A DNA stretch of 33,821 nt, from NCBI GenBank assembly GCA_937914945.1, contig CALGJF010000004.1:1-33821 (forward strand), in the 5' to 3' direction. Below the pieces are notes generated by a model that saw only the letters and a program-made list of their open reading frames with translations, searched no databases and was not told where the DNA came from. This DNA is from an uncultured Bacteroidales bacterium (GTDB lineage Bacteria; Bacteroidota; Bacteroidia; Bacteroidales; Bacteroidaceae). Of the stretch, positions 1-8,524 are shown in pieces. Positions within the stretch are counted from its first letter, which is position 1. The number at the start of each line of letters is the position of its first letter. The position numbers and the translations under genes were made by a program.

Positions 1-167
1 TGTGCGACAAAAAGGAGATAAAAGAAATAAAATTAAACAAAGAATAGCTCATGGGCCACCGAGGATTTTGTAGCCCCCCAACTTTTGCAGGTGAGCCGAA
101 TTCATTTGCTTGCCATAATATAATAAATAAGTGTTTTTTGCGTTTTTACTTTGTAAAACAATGAATA

Positions 168-1325
168 ATGCAGTGGTTTAGTAATTTCAGGAGTGTAAAA
201 TATCTTCTCATAGCTGTGGCGGCAATCATTGCTGTCGCGTCGTTGCTTGTTTCCAATTCCTTAGTGAAGAAATTGCGTGCCGAGGAGGAAAAGAAAATGG
301 AGATTTGGGCCGAGGCTATGAACTCGCTCAATCGTGCCGATGCCAATACCGACCTGGCCCTTGTGCTCACTGTACTGAATGGTAATACCACTATTCCCGT
401 AGTGGTTACCGATAGTGAAGGGGCTATAAATCTGCATCGTAATATTGAGCTTAAAAGTGGTACCGATTCGCTTGCGGTACTCATGCAGATGGTTGCCGAT
501 ATGCGTCTGCGCAATCAGATTATACGCGTGGACCTGGGTACAGACGAAAATAGCGACTACTTGGAGGTGTGTTATTCCGAGTCGCTGATATTGAAACAGC
601 TTGCCTATTATCCTTATGTGCAGTTGATTGTTGTGCTCCTCTTCTTTGCTATCTGCTTTATTGCTATTTTAAGTTCCAAGCGTGCCGAGCAGAACCGCGT
701 GTGGGTGGGCCTCTCGAAAGAGACTGCGCACCAGTTGGGAACGCCCATATCCTCGCTCATGGCGTGGACCACTGTGCTTAAAGAGAAATATCCCACAGAC
801 GAGTTGTTGCCCGAGATGGAGCGCGATGTGGCGCGCCTGCAGCGTGTTGCCGAGCGTTTCTCGAAAATAGGCTCTTTACCCGAACCTACATCAGAAGATA
901 TTGTCGAGGTTATAGACCGTGCCGTGGAGTATGTAAAGCGTCGCAGTCCTGCGCAGGTTACATATACCATGAGTGCCCCCAAGCGCCCCCTGTTGGTGCG
1001 TATGAATGCACCGTTGATTGAGTGGGTAGTGGAGAATCTGTGCAAGAATGCCATTGATGCCATGGACGGCAAGGGGACGATTTCTGTTTCCATCTCGCAA
1101 AATAGCGACAGGGCCTTTGTGGAGATTGTCGATACAGGCAAGGGTATTCCCAAATCAAAGCATAAGAGGGTTTTTGAGCCGGGATATACCACGAAAAAAC
1201 GCGGTTGGGGGCTTGGGTTATCTCTTGCAAAGCGCATTATGGAGCAGTATCACAAGGGGCGCATCTATGTGAAACAGTCGGCACCGGGGAAGGGTACAAC
1301 TTTCCGCTTGGAGCTGAAAAAGTAA
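168..1325 (+). CDS. Sensor histidine kinase, two-TM, orphan
   Basis: Membrane sensor kinase of 385 residues that should autophosphorylate a histidine and pass the phosphate to a response regulator. A first membrane segment lies at about residues 11-33 and a second at about 148-170, bracketing a roughly 115-residue extracytoplasmic domain that I do not recognise. No clear HAMP linker separates TM2 from the H-box ETAHQLGTPISS (phospho-acceptor H188). The ATPase domain shows an N-box ENLCKNAIDA (289-298), a G1 box DTGKGIP (322-328) and a G2 box GWGLGLSLAKRI (346-357), so all catalytic boxes are intact. No response regulator is adjacent within the window, so the partner and the signal are unknown. 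The ATG at 161 leads only to a seven-codon frame, which makes 168 the sensible start. Confidence 0.9.
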   Translation: MQWFSNFRSVKYLLIAVAAIIAVASLLVSNSLVKKLRAEEEKKMEIWAEAMNSLNRADANTDLALVLTVLNGNTTIPVVVTDSEGAINLHRNIELKSGTDSLAVLMQMVADMRLRNQIIRVDLGTDENSDYLEVCYSESLILKQLAYYPYVQLIVVLLFFAICFIAILSSKRAEQNRVWVGLSKETAHQLGTPISSLMAWTTVLKEKYPTDELLPEMERDVARLQRVAERFSKIGSLPEPTSEDIVEVIDRAVEYVKRRSPAQVTYTMSAPKRPLLVRMNAPLIEWVVENLCKNAIDAMDGKGTISVSISQNSDRAFVEIVDTGKGIPKSKHKRVFEPGYTTKKRGWGLGLSLAKRIMEQYHKGRIYVKQSAPGKGTTFRLELKK

Positions 1326-1671
1326 AAAGGCTCCTAAACGGTGTGTTCTTGCAAACTCGACATGACGTAGAAATATTGGGCATACACGCAGGTAGCGCCT
1401 CAACGATTGGCGATATATCATTTATTTCGGTGGGGGCGGCCAATGTGTCTGCCCCATCCCCCCGCAAACGCTCTCCCTCTTAATACTCTGTCAGCCACCC
1501 TGCCAAATTTTCTCCAATCCAATAAAAAACTGCTTTCAGTAATATTTTTTCCACAATTTGGGTGTCTATAAAGAATTTTATTTGTATCTTTGTGTCCTAA
1601 ATTCGGATAATACGGATAAAAGGCATTGCTTTTAGTTGGTTAAGTTGTTGAACTGATGATAAATAGTAGCG
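1326..1671. other. Intergenic region without a supported gene
   Basis: About 350 bp between the histidine kinase and the DUF177 gene. I see no coding sequence with a recognisable family. It includes a G/C-tract stretch at about 1429-1466 (GGGGGC ... GCCCC, an imperfect hairpin that could end the kinase transcript) and, at its right end, an AT-rich segment with a promoter-like element. The left half looks like decayed or non-coding sequence. Confidence 0.6.
1585..1592 (+). promoter_or_regulatory. Candidate -7 promoter element for DUF177-rpmF
   Basis: TATCTTTG matches the Bacteroidota -7 consensus TAnnTTTG. A TTTG lies upstream at 1557-1560, but the 24-base gap is longer than the usual 19-21, so the -33 assignment is uncertain. 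The position, about 80 bp before the ATG at 1672, fits the DUF177-rpmF transcript. Confidence 0.45.
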
Positions 1672-2220
1672 ATGGGTAGATTTGATAAATACAATATTGA
1701 CCTAAAAGGTTTGAAGGCCGAACCGTTGAAAATGGAATTTTCTCTTGATAATGCTTTTTTTGCAGATATCGATGGCGAGGAGTTCCAAAAGGGTACGGTT
1801 AAAGCCGTTGTAACAGCAAGAAAGAACCGCGATGTGTTTGATTTTGCTTTTGCTTTAACAGGTACCGTTGTTGTTCCTTGCGACAGATGCCTCGACGATT
1901 TGGAGATTGAGGTTGCCGCAGAGAACACATTGAGAGTGAAATTAGGTACCGACTATGCCGATGATGGCGATGTGGTGATTGTTCCCGAGCAGGACGGCGA
2001 CCTTAACATAGCATGGTATCTGTATGAGTTTATAGCTTTGGCTCTGCCTATGAAACGTGTGCATGCTCCCGGCAAATGCAACCGCGACATGGCCGGCAAG
2101 TTGAAGCAGCACTCGCATGGCGAGGGTGCGGGCGAAGAGGGTGTCGATGATGATGCTCCCGCAATGATAGACCCGCGCTGGGAAGGTTTGAAGAATATAC
2201 AAATTGAAGAAGATAATTAA
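1672..2220 (+). CDS. DUF177/YceD family protein
   Basis: A 182-residue protein of the YceD/DUF177 family, which is almost always encoded directly upstream of rpmF. In other bacteria and in plants the family is tied to 23S rRNA accumulation or large-subunit assembly. The family Cys pair is visible as VPCDRC (C70, C73) after a beta-rich N-terminal half. The C-terminus is acidic and low-complexity (EGAGEEGVDDDAP), followed by DPRWEGLKNI, a common ending in the family. The start at 1672 (MGRFDKYNID) is the first ATG and sits about 80 bp below the promoter element. rpmF follows after 12 bp, so the two are co-transcribed. The precise molecular role is not established. Confidence 0.88.
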   Translation: MGRFDKYNIDLKGLKAEPLKMEFSLDNAFFADIDGEEFQKGTVKAVVTARKNRDVFDFAFALTGTVVVPCDRCLDDLEIEVAAENTLRVKLGTDYADDGDVVIVPEQDGDLNIAWYLYEFIALALPMKRVHAPGKCNRDMAGKLKQHSHGEGAGEEGVDDDAPAMIDPRWEGLKNIQIEEDN

Positions 2221-2232
2221 AACGTTAGAAAA

Positions 2233-2418
2233 ATGGCACATCCTAAAAGAAGACAATCTAAGACAAGAACTGCCAAGAGAAGAACTCATGACAAGGCAGT
2301 AGCTCCTACATTGGCAATCTGCCCTAACTGTGGTGAGTGGCATGTTTATCACACCGTATGCGGTGCGTGTGGTTATTACAGAGGCAAGTTGGCTATCGAG
2401 AAAGAGGCTGCAATCTAA
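2233..2418 (+). CDS. rpmF: 50S ribosomal protein L32
   Basis: A 61-residue L32 with the typical basic N-terminus MAHPKRRQSKTRTAKRR and a zinc-ribbon formed by C30, C33, C43 and C46. It belongs to the large ribosomal subunit. It lies 12 bp after DUF177 and is followed by an intrinsic terminator at 2476-2509. All four zinc Cys are kept, so this is the zinc-binding (C+) form. In many bacteria, including common Bacteroidales layouts, fabH comes next; here it does not. Confidence 0.97.
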   Translation: MAHPKRRQSKTRTAKRRTHDKAVAPTLAICPNCGEWHVYHTVCGACGYYRGKLAIEKEAAI

Positions 2419-2475
2419 AATAACCGCGGAGCCGCGCCCTCCGATGGTCGGTGCGGGTAGTTTTTGTAAGTAAGT

Positions 2476-2509
2476 AAAACGCACCTTGCATGGCATAGGT
2501 GCGTTTTTT
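2476..2509 (+). terminator. Intrinsic terminator after rpmF
   Basis: A perfect 11-bp stem (AAAACGCACCT at 2476-2486 with AGGTGCGTTTT at 2497-2507) has a 10-base loop and runs into six T at 2504-2509. It separates the DUF177-rpmF transcript from era. Confidence 0.88.
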
Positions 2510-2590
2510 CTTGTAATATCTATATTCGCTCTTGCAGGGCGGTTACAGTAGAATAACACCGTGGTATTGCCGGGGATTAAAAGAGTTTTT

Positions 2591-3475
2591 ATGCATAAGG
2601 CAGGATTTGTAAATATTGTAGGCAACCCCAACGTGGGTAAATCCACGCTGATGAATCTTCTTGTGGGGGAGCGTATCTCTATCGCCACCTTCAAGGCGCA
2701 GACAACGCGCCATCGCATTATGGGTATATTGAATACCGATGATGCGCAGATTGTGTTTTCCGATACCCCGGGTGTGCTTAAACCCAACTACAAGCTGCAA
2801 GAGGCTATGTTGCGCTTTTCGCGTTCGGCATTGCGCGATGCCGATGTGCTGCTATATGTTACCGATATGGTAGAAACACCCGATAAAAACAGCGAATTCA
2901 TGGACGAGGTGCGTAAGCTCGATGTACCCATCATTGTGCTTATAAACAAAATAGACCTTGCCAACCAGCAGGAGCTTGTGAAGAAGGTGGAGCAATGGCA
3001 CGAACTGATGCCCGAGGCTGAGATTTTACCTATATCGGCAAAAGCAAAATTCGGAGTCGACGTGGTGATGAAACGCATAATGGAGTTGTTGCCTCCATCG
3101 CCTCCTTACTTCGACAAGGACCAGCTCACCGACAAACCCGCGCGTTTTTTTGTAAATGAGATTATACGCGAAAAAATACTTCTGCATTACGACAAGGAGA
3201 TTCCTTATGTGTGCGAGGCCGAGTGTGAGTATTTCAAAGAGAAGGAGGGTAGCATATATATAAAATCCATAATATATGTGGAGCGCGACTCGCAAAAAGG
3301 TATCATCATAGGCCACGAGGGCGCAGCCTTGAAACGTGTGGCCACCGAGGCTCGTCGCGAGCTCGAAAAGTTCTTTGGGAAGAAGATATTTCTGGAGATT
3401 TATGTAAAAGTAGACAAGGATTGGCGTAACAGCAACAAACAGTTGCGCAGATTTGGTTACGACCAAAAAGACTGA
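2591..3475 (+). CDS. era: GTPase Era
   Basis: A 294-residue GTPase that binds the 3' end of 16S rRNA and checks 30S maturation. It has G1 GNPNVGKST (11-19), G3 DTPG (58-61), G4 NKID (119-122) and a C-terminal KH domain with a GHEGAAL turn near residue 240. I chose the ATG at 2591 (MHKAGFVNIVG) because it gives the usual family start. The upstream in-frame GTG at 2561 adds ten residues with no family match. A -7-like TATATTCG at 2521-2528 lies shortly upstream but lacks a good -33. der follows after 6 bp, so the two GTPase genes form an operon. Confidence 0.96.
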   Translation: MHKAGFVNIVGNPNVGKSTLMNLLVGERISIATFKAQTTRHRIMGILNTDDAQIVFSDTPGVLKPNYKLQEAMLRFSRSALRDADVLLYVTDMVETPDKNSEFMDEVRKLDVPIIVLINKIDLANQQELVKKVEQWHELMPEAEILPISAKAKFGVDVVMKRIMELLPPSPPYFDKDQLTDKPARFFVNEIIREKILLHYDKEIPYVCEAECEYFKEKEGSIYIKSIIYVERDSQKGIIIGHEGAALKRVATEARRELEKFFGKKIFLEIYVKVDKDWRNSNKQLRRFGYDQKD

Positions 3476-3481
3476 TAGACT

Positions 3482-4795
3482 ATGGGAAATTTAGTAGCAA
3501 TAGTAGGCCGCCCCAATGTGGGTAAATCCACTCTCTTTAACCGCCTCACCGAAACAAAGCAGGCGATTATATCGGACGAGGCAGGCACTACACGCGACCG
3601 CCAATATGGCCGTTGTCTGTGGTGTGGCAAGGAGTTCTCGTTGGTGGATACGGGTGGTTGGGTAAAAAACTCCGACGATGTGTTTGAAGAGGCTATCTGC
3701 GAGCAGGTTACGCTTGCCATGGAAGAGGCCGATGTTATTCTGTTTGTGGTAGATGCCATGAACGGCCTTACCGACCTTGACAGTGAGCTCGCATCCATGC
3801 TTCGCCGTACAAAAAAGCCTGTGCTGGTGGTAGCAAACAAGGTGGATACATATGAAATGCAGTATGCCGCTGCCGAGTTTTACAGCATGGGCTTGGGCGA
3901 TATGCACTGTATATCGGCAGCCAATGGTAGCGGCACAGGTGATTTGCTCGACCTTATAATCTCGAAATTTACCAAAGAGGCCGAGGAGACACCCGAGGAG
4001 AATATTCCCCGCTTTGCAGTAGTGGGCCGCCCCAATGCCGGAAAAAGTTCAATAATAAATGTGTTCTTGGGCGAGGAGCGTAACATTGTTACAAACATTG
4101 CCGGTACCACACGCGATTCAATCCTTACCCGCTATACCAAGTTCGGTTTCGATTTTTATTTGGTAGATACTGCCGGAATACGCAAAAAAGGCAAGGTGAA
4201 CGAGGATATAGAATACTATTCGGTACTGCGTTCCATCCGTGCCATAGAGAACAGCGATGTTTGTATTCTGATGATTGATGCCACCCGTGGCATCGAATCG
4301 CAGGACCTTAACATATTCTCTATCATACAGCGCAACCAAAAGAGCCTTGTGGTGGTGGTTAATAAGTGGGACCTTGTAGAGGATAAGAGTGAGAAGGTAC
4401 AGAAATTTTTTGAGAACGCAATACGCCAGCGTGTGGCACCCTTTGTGGATTTCCCTATAATATTTACATCGGCAGTAACCAAGCAGCGCGTGTTCAAGGT
4501 GCTTGAAACAGCCAAGGAGGTATATTTGAACTCAAAAACAAAAATCTCCACAGCCAAGTTCAACGAAACCATGTTGCCCATAATTGAGGCCTATCCGCCA
4601 CCTTCGATTAAGGGCAAGTATATAAAAATTAAGTACTGCATGCAGTTGCACGAAACACGCGTGCCGTCGTTCCTTTTCTTTGCCAACTTGCCACAGTATG
4701 TGCGCGAACCATACAAACGCTTCTTGGAGAACAAGATACGCGAGCATTGGAAGTTCACGGGCGTTCCGGTAAATATATTTATCAGACAGAAGTAA
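3482..4795 (+). CDS. der: GTPase Der (EngA)
   Basis: A 437-residue double GTPase needed for 50S assembly. The first G domain starts with GRPNVGKST (9-17), followed by DTGG and NKVD. The second has GRPNAGKSS, DTAG and NKWD. A KH-like C-terminal domain follows (KGKYIKIKYCMQ ... PVNIFIRQK). The length and order match the family. It overlaps no neighbour, starts 6 bp after era, and the operon ends at the strong hairpin at 4809-4854. Confidence 0.97.
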   Translation: MGNLVAIVGRPNVGKSTLFNRLTETKQAIISDEAGTTRDRQYGRCLWCGKEFSLVDTGGWVKNSDDVFEEAICEQVTLAMEEADVILFVVDAMNGLTDLDSELASMLRRTKKPVLVVANKVDTYEMQYAAAEFYSMGLGDMHCISAANGSGTGDLLDLIISKFTKEAEETPEENIPRFAVVGRPNAGKSSIINVFLGEERNIVTNIAGTTRDSILTRYTKFGFDFYLVDTAGIRKKGKVNEDIEYYSVLRSIRAIENSDVCILMIDATRGIESQDLNIFSIIQRNQKSLVVVVNKWDLVEDKSEKVQKFFENAIRQRVAPFVDFPIIFTSAVTKQRVFKVLETAKEVYLNSKTKISTAKFNETMLPIIEAYPPPSIKGKYIKIKYCMQLHETRVPSFLFFANLPQYVREPYKRFLENKIREHWKFTGVPVNIFIRQK

Positions 4796-4808
4796 ATTTG
4801 TTTATGAT

Positions 4809-4854
4809 ATGCAAAAACCCTCAAAGTTCTGACAAACTTTGAGGGTTTTTGCAT
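4809..4854 (+). terminator. Long symmetrical terminator after der
   Basis: A perfect 20-bp stem (4809-4828 with 4835-4854) and a 6-base loop CTGACA. The stem has an A-tract on the left and the matching T-tract on the right flanking a GGG/CCC core, so it could act in both directions. It ends the era-der transcript and isolates the iorA operon. Confidence 0.9.
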
Positions 4855-4894
4855 GATTTGTGTGATTTTTTTAATATATAAGTTACGAAACAAA

Positions 4895-4902
4895 TATTTT
4901 TG
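4895..4902 (+). promoter_or_regulatory. Candidate -7 element for the iorAB-paaK operon
   Basis: TATTTTTG matches TAnnTTTG and lies about 50 bp before the iorA ATG, between the der terminator and iorA. No TTTG is found 19-21 bases upstream, so this is a position-supported but weak call. A second variant, TAACTTTA, lies at 4905-4912. Confidence 0.4.
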
Positions 4903-4951
4903 TATAACTTTACGAAATTCAATAGCAAAATATAAGTATAAAGATAAAAAC

Positions 4952-6544
4952 ATGAAGAAACTACTACTCGGAGACGAGGCCATAGCGCTTGGCGCAATAC
5001 ACGCAGGATTGGGTGGCGTGTATGCATACCCCGGCACTCCATCTACCGAAATAACAGAATTTATCCAGGCCGATGCCACTGCCCGCGAACGTGGTGTTCA
5101 CAGCCGTTGGTGTACCAATGAGAAAACAGCAATGGAGGCCGCTCTGGGCATGTCTTATGCAGGTCGTCGCGCCTTGGTGTGCATGAAACATGTTGGCATG
5201 AATGTTGCTGCCGATGCCTTTGTCAATTCCGCAATCACAGGTGTTAATGGAGGTTTGGTGGTGGTTGCTGCCGATGACCCCTCGATGCATTCCAGCCAGA
5301 ACGAACAAGACAGCCGCTTCTACGGCGCTTTTGCCATGGTGCCCATAATGGAGCCTTCGAACCAGCAAGAGGCATACGATATGATACAGAGCGCATTTGA
5401 ATTATCGGAAAAACTGCGTGAGCCTGTGGTATTGCGTGTTGTTACACGCTTGGCACACAGCCGTGCAGCAGTGGAGGTGCATGAGCCTGCGCTGATGCAA
5501 AATCTTGGAATATGCCAAGAGCGTTGGGTTTTGCTGCCCGGCATAGCTCGCGCCCGTTATGCGGCTCTGATAAATAAACAGGCCGATATGCAGGCTGCCT
5601 CACAGGAATCTATATATAACCGATTGGAGTGTGGTGGCGGTTCGTTGGGCATAATTGCCTGTGGTATTGGTTACAATTATGTTAAAGAGGCTATTGGCGA
5701 CAAAGCAAATATATTGAAGGTGAGCCAATACCCCCTGCCCGAATCTGCAATAAGCTCTTTGGCTGCAAAGAGCGATACCATAATAGTGGTGGAGGACGGC
5801 CAGCCCGTGGTGGAGCAGCAGGTAAAATCGATGCTTGGTGCCGAATATCCCTTGAAGGGCCGCCTCACAGGCGACCTGCCGCGTGCAGGTGAGCTCACTC
5901 CCGACAATGTGGCAAAAGCCCTTGGCGTGGAGCAGAAACCGGCGCATGCACCATCGGTCATTGTTGCTCCACGTCCACCGCAGTTGTGCCAGGGATGTGG
6001 CCACCGTGATGTATATACCGCACTTAACCAAGTGCTGGCAACATACCCCGATTACAGAATCTTTGGCGATATCGGTTGTTACACGCTTGGTGCGCTGCCC
6101 CCATTCAAGGCTTTGGCAAGTTGTGTGGATATGGGAGCCTCCATCACCATGGCAAAGGGTGCTGCCGATGCCGGTTTCTTCCCCTCCGTGGCCATCATAG
6201 GCGACTCAACCTTCACTCATAGCGGTATGACGGGCCTTCTTGATGCCGTGAACGACAAGAGTAATATCACCGTGGTAATATCCGATAATCTCACTACCGG
6301 CATGACCGGTGGGCAGGATTCTGCCGGTACAAGTAAGTTCGAGGCTATCTGCGTTGCTCTGGGTGTGGAACCCGAGCATGTGCGTGTGGTTGTCCCCTTG
6401 CCAAAGAATATGGAGGAGATAAAACGGATTTTGAAGGAGGAGATAGATTACCCCGGTGTATCTGTTGTTATTCCTCGTCGTGAGTGTATTCAGACAGCCG
6501 CACGCAAAGCACGCGAGGCGCGCAAGGCAAAGGAGAATGCCTGA
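4952..6544 (+). CDS. iorA: Indolepyruvate:ferredoxin oxidoreductase, alpha subunit
   Basis: Large subunit of the TPP enzyme that oxidatively decarboxylates aryl 2-oxoacids (indolepyruvate, phenylpyruvate, hydroxyphenylpyruvate) to aryl-acetyl-CoA with ferredoxin. It has 530 residues. The N-terminal pyrimidine-binding domain shows YPGTPSTEITEF and TNEKTAMEAALGMSYAGRR. The TPP domain has CQGCGH (346-351), GDIGCYTLG, the GDS at 417-419 and DN at 445-446. The start at 4952 (MKKLLLGDEAIALG) is the family start; the in-frame ATG at 4853 lies inside the der terminator. The usual C-terminal 2[4Fe-4S] ferredoxin domain with its CxxCxxC motifs is absent: the protein stops with a basic helix just after PRRECIQ. 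Electrons must leave by another route or protein. iorB follows after 27 bp. Confidence 0.93.
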   Translation: MKKLLLGDEAIALGAIHAGLGGVYAYPGTPSTEITEFIQADATARERGVHSRWCTNEKTAMEAALGMSYAGRRALVCMKHVGMNVAADAFVNSAITGVNGGLVVVAADDPSMHSSQNEQDSRFYGAFAMVPIMEPSNQQEAYDMIQSAFELSEKLREPVVLRVVTRLAHSRAAVEVHEPALMQNLGICQERWVLLPGIARARYAALINKQADMQAASQESIYNRLECGGGSLGIIACGIGYNYVKEAIGDKANILKVSQYPLPESAISSLAAKSDTIIVVEDGQPVVEQQVKSMLGAEYPLKGRLTGDLPRAGELTPDNVAKALGVEQKPAHAPSVIVAPRPPQLCQGCGHRDVYTALNQVLATYPDYRIFGDIGCYTLGALPPFKALASCVDMGASITMAKGAADAGFFPSVAIIGDSTFTHSGMTGLLDAVNDKSNITVVISDNLTTGMTGGQDSAGTSKFEAICVALGVEPEHVRVVVPLPKNMEEIKRILKEEIDYPGVSVVIPRRECIQTAARKAREARKAKENA

Positions 6545-6571
6545 TAATATATCATAAAAGCAATTAACAAT

Positions 6572-7150
6572 ATGAAAATAGATATTATATTATGCGGTGT
6601 AGGGGGGCAGGGTATCCTCTCCATCGCCACTATCATAGGCGAAGCGGCTACCAAAGCGGGGCTTAATCTTAAACAAGCCGAGGTGCATGGCATGAGCCAG
6701 CGCGGGGGTGATGTGCAGAGCCATCTGCGCCTCTCCGATGAGGTTATATACAGCGACCTTATTGCGCAAGGCGGTGCCGATATGATTATCAGCATGGAGC
6801 CGATGGAAAGTCTGCGTTATCTGCCCTATTTGGCAATGGATGGCAAGATTGTAACAGGCAGTGAGCCTTTTGTGAATATTCCCAACTATCCCGAAATGGC
6901 CACAGTGCAGCAAGAACTTGCGGCCCTGCCCGCCGTGGATATGATGGATATAGATGCCGTGGCAAAGAGTGTGGGTAACCCCCGTGGCGCCAACATGGTG
7001 TTGCTTGGCATGGCGGCGCGCCACATTCAAATACTATCGGTGCAGGAGCTTAAAGATGCCATACGTACCATATTCTCCCGCAAGGGAGAGGCTGTGGTGG
7101 AGGCTAATCTCAAAGCCTTCCAAGCAGGATTTGATGGGATAGATAAATAA
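6572..7150 (+). CDS. iorB: Indolepyruvate:ferredoxin oxidoreductase, beta subunit
   Basis: A 192-residue gamma/beta-type subunit that pairs with IorA. It carries the GVGGQG motif (9-14) and HGMSQRGG (39-46), both typical of the 2-oxoacid:ferredoxin oxidoreductase gamma domain, which binds CoA and helps form the active dimer. The length is normal for IorB. It sits 27 bp after iorA and 20 bp before the first ligase gene, so the enzyme is made together with AMP-forming aryl-CoA ligases. Confidence 0.93.
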   Translation: MKIDIILCGVGGQGILSIATIIGEAATKAGLNLKQAEVHGMSQRGGDVQSHLRLSDEVIYSDLIAQGGADMIISMEPMESLRYLPYLAMDGKIVTGSEPFVNIPNYPEMATVQQELAALPAVDMMDIDAVAKSVGNPRGANMVLLGMAARHIQILSVQELKDAIRTIFSRKGEAVVEANLKAFQAGFDGIDK

Positions 7151-7170
7151 TTCATAAATATATAAATGCT

Positions 7171-8502
7171 ATGAATAATTTCATCCCCAACGATAACAGC
7201 CCCTTCTTCAATGAGAAGATGGAGACCATGACGCGTGCCGAGATTGAGGCTTTGCAGCTTGAACGTCTGCAAGCAACGGTGCGCCATTGCATGAATTCGC
7301 CCTTCTACAAAAAGCGTTTTCAGGAGGCCGGCATAAAGCCCGAAGATATAAAAACCCTTGACGATTTAAGGCGTATCCCCTTTACCACAAAGCAGGATTT
7401 GCGCGATACATATCCCTTTGGCATGGCAAGCGTGCCATTGAGGGAGTGTGTAAGGCTTCACTCGTCAAGCGGCACAACAGGTACCCCCACCGTTATTCTT
7501 CACACTCGCAAGGATTTGGAGGAGTGGGCTGCACAAGTGGCACGTAACTTGTGGATGGTGGGATTGCGCCCCGACGATGTGTTCCAGAATTCCAGCGGAT
7601 ATGGTATGTTTACAGGTGGTCTTGGCTTTCAATATGGTGCCGAGCGCATGGGTATGCTCACAGTGCCTGCCGCTGCCGGAAACTCGGTGCGCCAAATAAA
7701 ATTCATTACCGATTTTGGTACCACCGCCCTGCATGCGGTGCCCTCGTATGTAACTCGTCTTTACGAGGTGATGCGCAGCATGGATATCGACCCTCGTCGC
7801 GACACCAAGCTGAAGGTGCTTGCCATAGGTGCGGAGCCTCATTCCGAGGAGCAACGTCGCCGTATAGAGGAGATGATGGGTGTTAAGGCTTATAACTCCT
7901 TTGGTATGAGCGAGATGTGTGGCCCCGGTGTTGGCTTTGAGTGTCAGGAACAGAATGGCCTCCATTTTTGGGAGGATTACTATATAGTGGAGATTGTGAA
8001 TCCCGAAACGCTGGAGCCTGTACCCGATGGCGAAATAGGCGAATTGGTGCTTACAAGCCTCTGCCGCGAGGCTATGCCTCTGTTGCGTTACCGCACACGA
8101 GACCTCACCCGTGTACTTGGCCGCACTTGTCCATGCGGTCGTAATCATGTCCGTATCGACCGTATGCGTGGCCGCAGCGACGATATGATGGTTCTGCGTG
8201 GCGTGAATATCTTCCCAATACAGATAGAGAAGATATTGATGACCTTTACCGAGCTGGCAAGCAACTATCTTATAACACTTACCACCGATAAGGAGAATGA
8301 TAACATGACCGTGGAGGTGGAGCTGGAAGAACTCTTTACCGACGACTACCAGCGTTTGCAAGAGCTTACCAAACGCATACAACGCGCTTTGAAAGACGAA
8401 ATACTGCTTACACCGGTTGTTAAGCTGTTGCCCAAGGGCTCATTGCCCGTTTCCGACGGCAAGGCAGTGCGTGTGGTAGATAAGCGTACCGTATATCAAT
8501 AA
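7171..8502 (+). CDS. Phenylacetate-CoA ligase family protein (first copy)
   Basis: A 443-residue ANL-superfamily adenylate-forming enzyme of the PaaK type, which couples arylacetate, CoA and ATP to aryl-acetyl-CoA and AMP, or runs in reverse. It shows the phosphate loop SSSGTTGTP (98-106), the motif NSFGMSEMCGPG (Phe replaces the usual Tyr), YRTRDLT, CPCGR and the hinge GRSDDMMVLRGVNIFP. The start at 7171 adds a short N-terminus (MNNFIPNDNSPFF) not present in the second copy. It is clearly paralogous to the gene at 8956, but the pocket segment differs (GYGMFTGGLGFQYGAERMG). Next to iorAB, it likely handles IorAB products. The exact acid cannot be read from sequence. Confidence 0.9.
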   Translation: MNNFIPNDNSPFFNEKMETMTRAEIEALQLERLQATVRHCMNSPFYKKRFQEAGIKPEDIKTLDDLRRIPFTTKQDLRDTYPFGMASVPLRECVRLHSSSGTTGTPTVILHTRKDLEEWAAQVARNLWMVGLRPDDVFQNSSGYGMFTGGLGFQYGAERMGMLTVPAAAGNSVRQIKFITDFGTTALHAVPSYVTRLYEVMRSMDIDPRRDTKLKVLAIGAEPHSEEQRRRIEEMMGVKAYNSFGMSEMCGPGVGFECQEQNGLHFWEDYYIVEIVNPETLEPVPDGEIGELVLTSLCREAMPLLRYRTRDLTRVLGRTCPCGRNHVRIDRMRGRSDDMMVLRGVNIFPIQIEKILMTFTELASNYLITLTTDKENDNMTVEVELEELFTDDYQRLQELTKRIQRALKDEILLTPVVKLLPKGSLPVSDGKAVRVVDKRTVYQ

Positions 8503-8524
8503 TCCTGCATAAACAGTAATACCA

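Noticed and set aside
1..167. Possible 3' end of an upstream gene at the left edge
   Set aside because: One frame is open to a stop near 73, but its translation is short, Lys/Arg-rich and matches nothing I know, so it cannot be supported.
1429..1466. G-tract/C-tract stretch after the histidine kinase
   Set aside because: The pairing is imperfect and there is no T-run, so it is not listed as a separate terminator or structured RNA.
1942..2787. A 281-codon minus-strand frame across DUF177, rpmF and era
   Set aside because: It runs antisense through three genes, their intergenic region and a terminator, with no family similarity.
7465..8382. A 305-codon open frame on the minus strand opposite the first PaaK-like gene
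   Set aside because: The translation shows no family motif and an odd His/Cys-rich makeup; the plus-strand ligase accounts for the sequence.
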